Below, piece after piece: positions 5,106 to 8,713 of a stretch of 8,713 nucleotides of DNA; the first letter of the stretch is position 1; each line of letters starts with the position of its first letter. The stretch lies in NCBI GenBank assembly GCA_008501545.1, contig QQUM01000310.1, positions 1-8,713 of the forward strand, given 5' to 3'. The notes below the pieces were generated by a model. It did no database searches, was not told where the DNA came from, and saw only the letters and a program-made list of their open reading frames with translations. This DNA comes from Calditrichota bacterium. Lineage in GTDB: Bacteria; Zhuqueibacterota; Zhuqueibacteria; Zhuqueibacterales; Geothermadaptataceae. A program made the translations under genes and the position numbers.

Positions 5106-7895
5106 CTAAAACAGTTCAGTCTGGTCTGGACCTTTTTTAACGTCATCCATTAAGCGTTCGCGTCCGGACAGAAATCCATCCAACAATTTTTTTTCTTTAT
5201 TATCGTTGGTCAAACATTCGGAAACCGCCTGCCCAACCCGGTAAAAGGCTTCACTGTTGCCAAACCCGGAATCCTGCAGCAGTTGAATAATTTCCTGCCG
5301 TTTGCTCTTTTCCCAAAGCAACAAAACTTTATGCAACACATCGACCAAACCTGTTGGATGCTTAATGCTTTCCAGCTTGCGTTCCTGCGGACCCAAAACA
5401 CGAATAAACTCTTTATCTTTTGTTATGAAACCAGAGCGATTCCACTCAAGAGCCAAATCGATGCTGCAGCTTTGGGCCAGTTTGCGGGCATCATCAAAGC
5501 GAACTTTAACCGCGCCGAATTCCCAGCGCCATAACACATAAAACCGAGTCAGGTCGGAAATTTCCCCGGCAAAACCGTTATGCAATATTTGTTTAACCGC
5601 AAAATCAGTGACGATTTTACGCACATCCTGCAGCAGGCGATTAGCCCGCACCACATTGCCCTCGTAATCCATGACCTGCTCGTATTTGCCAAAAACCTCA
5701 ATGGCTGAACCAATAGCAGCAATAAAAAAGTCAGAACCACTAATACCCTCCTGCCACAGACGTTCCAGTTTAAAATTAAGATATTTGTCCAATTCATCTT
5801 TAACCTGGTTGTAAAAGCCGGTGGGCTGGCGTTCCATTTTACGGGCAACAATATAAATTGATGATGCTAAAGATGCCGTCTCATTAGCTAAAATTCGGTT
5901 TTGCATCTCTGTATTTAAAGGCCAGGCTCCTGAAATAACTAATCCTGAATCGAGCAATGAGTTGATCAATGTTTCCCATCCATCTGTAGATTTATGGGCA
6001 TATACGATGGTTGTCAAACCTTTTGGTTTTAGTATACGCTGAATTTCCATAAATGCATTTTTTAACATATCTTCAAAAAATCTGTTTGCTTCAGCTTTAC
6101 CGCCTTCTTTTTTTGTATATGCAACAATTTCATTTTTTTTAGGAGTCAATGGTGTAGAAAAAAGTTCAGGATATACCATCCCTAAAGATCTTTTAAGCCA
6201 AACATAAAATAAATCTGAAAGATATGAGTATGGAACATTATCATAATAAGGAGGGTCAGTCAGAACTACATCAAAAAAATTATCTTTAAATGCGAGTTGT
6301 GTTGCCGAATAGTTATATACATTGCAAGAAGCTGGTATTCCCGAGCAATGAATTATGCTATTTAGATAATAATTGAATCCATTTTCCCAACTACCCGTTG
6401 AACCACTGAAAGCATTGCTTTCAGCGTAATCCCACATCATCGGCAACGCTTGTCGAGAATAGACGTGTTTAATAATTTGTGATGTATTTTCCCATCTGGA
6501 TAGGCGGCTATTAAAGCCAGATTGCATATCTAAAGCTAAGCCAAGATAAGTTACTAACGCTTTGCTATATTCTGAATTATTATTCGTCTTTAACATTAGC
6601 TGAAATCCATTTCGTACTTTTTCCACGAAAATTGCTAACGCCAATTTTTGACGGCCATTGAACAGATCACCCCATGATTTTATATCATAATTCAAAACAC
6701 GATTTGTACCGCCCATTGTATCTGATGGCGTTACTGATATCTCTTCATCTGGCACCGGGTCCATTCCCCATTCCAGAAACAGTTTTTCCCGTTTTTCATG
6801 CAAATAGGTTTCGGCCTCCTTAAAAATCTGAAAATCGTTCTCTGTAGAAATCCTGTATTTTTTACCGGTTGTGCCAGGTTTATGTGTCACAACCGCTACC
6901 ATGCGTTGCCCGGATTTCCCATCTTTAAACAATCTGCGTGTATTTGTGGCTTCCACAGTTGAACCGCACACCGGGCAAGTAGCCACAGCCCGGGCCACTG
7001 TTCCATTTTCAGGCTTAAATCCCGAAGGCCATTTTTCATATTCTTCGGCTTTGCAAAGGACAGCCCCATCACCAACAATCTTAAACTGCACTTCATTGTT
7101 TTCAAAATAAGGATACAACGCTACCTTTTTCTTAGCTTTTTTCGCCAGCCAGTACTGGCGCATTAAAGGGATTTCCGCGACGCAGGCCGGATTTTGGCAG
7201 GGAATGGTGCGCGCCCAAATATAACCTACGGGAACACTGCCATCCGGTTCTTCCGGGTAAAATTGTCCAATTTCTTTCTTAGCCTCTTCCAAAACCCAGT
7301 TGCCCCAGTATTTTACATCTTCCACCAGGGGATTTACTGTTTCCGTTTCATCATCATCAAATAATCTTTTTTCTTTTTTCGTTTGTCCTTTTTCTTCGTT
7401 AAGCCAGGGCCGTTCAGCCAGGTATTGTTTTTTGGGAATAGGCTTGCCGTATTTTTGTGGGTATTCCAGGGTGCATTTTTGTATCAGTACGGCCACAGGA
7501 TTTAAATCATTGGAATAGGTTTCACAGCCGAGTCTCAAGGCTTCCAATGGAATAGCCCCTCCACCGCCAAACGGGTCTAAAACCTTAGGCGGAACGCCGC
7601 CATTGGCTTCCAGTATTTTCTTTCTGGCACGTTCCAGTAATTTTTCATTATTTGAGTTTTCCCATTTACTCAGCTCAATAATAAAATCACGTTCCTTTTG
7701 CCATTCTTCGATATTTTTTGGCGCCGGTATCAAAGCAGCATAATTTGTTGCCCGTGAAGATGCTAATGGCCGTCGCGCCCACCAGATATGCAGGGTGGAA
7801 ATATGTCCGTGGCGAATGTTCTTTTCCCGCGCCGATTCCTTGCTTACTTCCTTTACCGGAAAGGATTCCTCAATAAAACGTTTGTCTTCGATCAA
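5106..7895 (-). CDS. DUF1156 / COG1743 adenine-specific DNA methylase with Zn ribbon
   Basis: A 929-residue protein. The N-terminus (KEVSKESAREKNIRHGHIST, then LHIWWARRPLASSRA, residues about 15-49) is the DUF1156 signature. An AdoMet-binding loop VLDPFGGGGAIP lies at about 105-116. A zinc ribbon is formed by Cys233/Cys238 and Cys307/Cys310. The catalytic motif DVVLTDPPYYDN is at about 542-553, with DPPY marking an amino-methyltransferase that makes N6-methyladenine. The order, AdoMet loop well before DPPY with a long zinc-ribbon insertion between, is normal for COG1743. The TTG start at 7895 is supported by AGGAGT nine bases upstream, by alignment with the family's N-terminus, and by a 4-base overlap with the upstream stop. 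In defence operons such enzymes are thought to mark self DNA so that the linked helicase and ATPase act on unmethylated phage DNA. The segment from about residue 385 to 655, including DPPY, is much more AT-rich than the ends. It could be called drmMI-like, but its equivalence to DISARM DrmMI is inferred. Confidence 0.9.
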   Translation of the reverse strand: MIEDKRFIEESFPVKEVSKESAREKNIRHGHISTLHIWWARRPLASSRATNYAALIPAPKNIEEWQKERDFIIELSKWENSNNEKLLERARKKILEANGGVPPKVLDPFGGGGAIPLEALRLGCETYSNDLNPVAVLIQKCTLEYPQKYGKPIPKKQYLAERPWLNEEKGQTKKEKRLFDDDETETVNPLVEDVKYWGNWVLEEAKKEIGQFYPEEPDGSVPVGYIWARTIPCQNPACVAEIPLMRQYWLAKKAKKKVALYPYFENNEVQFKIVGDGAVLCKAEEYEKWPSGFKPENGTVARAVATCPVCGSTVEATNTRRLFKDGKSGQRMVAVVTHKPGTTGKKYRISTENDFQIFKEAETYLHEKREKLFLEWGMDPVPDEEISVTPSDTMGGTNRVLNYDIKSWGDLFNGRQKLALAIFVEKVRNGFQLMLKTNNNSEYSKALVTYLGLALDMQSGFNSRLSRWENTSQIIKHVYSRQALPMMWDYAESNAFSGSTGSWENGFNYYLNSIIHCSGIPASCNVYNYSATQLAFKDNFFDVVLTDPPYYDNVPYSYLSDLFYVWLKRSLGMVYPELFSTPLTPKKNEIVAYTKKEGGKAEANRFFEDMLKNAFMEIQRILKPKGLTTIVYAHKSTDGWETLINSLLDSGLVISGAWPLNTEMQNRILANETASLASSIYIVARKMERQPTGFYNQVKDELDKYLNFKLERLWQEGISGSDFFIAAIGSAIEVFGKYEQVMDYEGNVVRANRLLQDVRKIVTDFAVKQILHNGFAGEISDLTRFYVLWRWEFGAVKVRFDDARKLAQSCSIDLALEWNRSGFITKDKEFIRVLGPQERKLESIKHPTGLVDVLHKVLLLWEKSKRQEIIQLLQDSGFGNSEAFYRVGQAVSECLTNDNKEKKLLDGFLSGRERLMDDVKKGPDQTELF

Positions 7896-8713
7896 TTCTC
7901 AATAACTCCTTTTTCACGTATTTCCTTAAAGGGTACAAAATAACGCACCACTTCAATTTTTTCTTCTGCCGTCAAATGTTCCGCCGGGTTTTGGATGATA
8001 TATAGTTTGGGGTTCGTTGTTGCGTTCATTACGGCATACAAATAATAATCATCCTTGAAACGCTTTGCTTTAAACCATTCATTTTGTGTAAGTGAAACAG
8101 CCGCGGCTGTTGACCTGGCCTTTACTTCAATATAGCGAATTTCTTTAGTTTTCGGATCAGTTGAACGAATATCAAAACCCAGGTTCTGGTCCGCCACATC
8201 TTCAGGATTACGGTTATGTTGTTTTTCGTATTCCATAGTGATTCGCATTCCAATCCGTTCCACTTCCGGGTCATTGCGCATTTCCGCCTCAACTACTGTT
8301 TCCGGCAAAACACGGATAATGCCTTTAAACTGGGGCATGCTCATGGTCAGGCTTTTTTCTTTTTCAACCTGTATTTTCAGGTCTTTCAACGCTTTTTCAT
8401 AATTGGCTTTTCGTTCTTCTTTATTTCGAATGACCAGATCGACATTTTCGCCAGCATCTCTGCGACCAAACAGGTTAATCAAATCACCATCTAATTTCCA
8501 GATCAGATAGTCAAGCGATTTAAAACCGTATTTTTGTTTAATGTCCGCCTGGCGCTGGCGTTCAATCAACAACTCATTCTTATACAGTTCCAATTCTTTA
8601 ATCGCCTTGTTTTTAGAAGTGGCTTTAATTTGTTCAACATCGACAACTTCTTGCGTTTGATGTTTCGCTTCGGCTAAATCCCAAATCACAGAAGCCGGAA
8701 AAGAGACCACTTT
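7892..8713 (-). CDS. C-terminal part of a probable SNF2-type helicase ending in DUF3883 (DrmD-like), truncated by window
   Basis: The frame is open through the right edge; a GTG codon at 8710 is internal, not a start. The visible 273 residues begin in a sequence (VIWDLAEAKHQ) that looks internal. They run through a long charged helical region with FKSLDYLIWKLDGDLINLF and NVDLVIRNKEERKANYEKAL, then SLTMSMPQFKGIIRVLP, and end in a DUF3883 domain from about residue 150. That domain carries NLGFDIRS (Asp181), RYIEVKAR (Glu196 and Lys198) and LTQNEWFKAKRF. This C-terminal arrangement is known from large SNF2-family helicases encoded directly upstream of DUF1156 methylases, including DrmD of class 1 DISARM. 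The helicase motifs themselves would lie outside the window, so the helicase call is inference from the tail and the neighbour. The Asp...Glu-X-Lys pattern resembles a PD-(D/E)XK nuclease core. The stop overlaps the methylase start by four bases. Confidence 0.8.
   Translation of the reverse strand, partial: KVVSFPASVIWDLAEAKHQTQEVVDVEQIKATSKNKAIKELELYKNELLIERQRQADIKQKYGFKSLDYLIWKLDGDLINLFGRRDAGENVDLVIRNKEERKANYEKALKDLKIQVEKEKSLTMSMPQFKGIIRVLPETVVEAEMRNDPEVERIGMRITMEYEKQHNRNPEDVADQNLGFDIRSTDPKTKEIRYIEVKARSTAAAVSLTQNEWFKAKRFKDDYYLYAVMNATTNPKLYIIQNPAEHLTAEEKIEVVRYFVPFKEIREKGVIEN
7905..7910 (-). promoter_or_regulatory. Ribosome binding site deciding the TTG start of the methylase
   Basis: The complement reads AGGAGT, nine bases before the TTG at 7895-7893. 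It lies inside the 3' end of the helicase gene. It is the main reason to accept a TTG start, and it fits translational coupling through the TTGA overlap at 7892-7895. Confidence 0.7.

Noticed and set aside
8708..8710. GTG at the right edge as the start of a separate DUF3883 protein
   Set aside because: The frame stays open to the edge, and the sequence after it reads like the middle of a helicase C-terminal region, so the gene is cut by the window.

Overview
The window is a low-to-moderate GC bacterial segment made of two opposed blocks that meet at a roughly 520-base gap without a protein gene. No rRNA, tRNA or ribosomal-protein marker is present, so I do not assign a taxon. The left block looks like a phage or mobile-element replication module. 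The right block is the 3' part of a defence-island operon. The left genes lack Shine-Dalgarno sequences, while the right operon has clear ones, so the blocks probably have separate histories.

Left block (1-1997, + strand): three successive small winged-helix proteins (the first cut by the window edge) are followed by a RuvC-family Holliday-junction resolvase. Its start lies inside the third gene. Tandem HTH replication proteins next to a resolvase are typical of phage or prophage replication regions.

Middle (1998-2520): no credible protein gene, but dense complementary segments. A 17-position helix with a single mismatch starts at the base after the resolvase stop and encloses three hairpins (1998-2128). 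Nested, mutually compatible helices fill 2140-2494, including a GAAA-capped hairpin. Several helices use G.U pairs that work only in the + transcript. This is the most unexplained part of the window and is best read as a large structured RNA of unknown family.

Right block (2521-8713, - strand, transcribed right to left): the C-terminal part of a large protein ending in DUF3883, very likely a SNF2-type helicase of the DrmD kind, continues off the right edge. It is followed with a 4-base TTGA stop/start overlap by a DUF1156/COG1743 adenine-specific DNA methylase with a zinc ribbon, then 26 bases later by a DUF499/COG1483 P-loop ATPase. Helicase, methylase and ATPase together suggest a methylation-based anti-phage system related to class 1 DISARM and BREX-like systems. 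No drmA, drmB or drmC gene follows: the operon ends at DUF499 and runs convergently into the structured region and the phage-like genes. The central catalytic part of the methylase is much more AT-rich than its ends, suggesting mosaic exchange.
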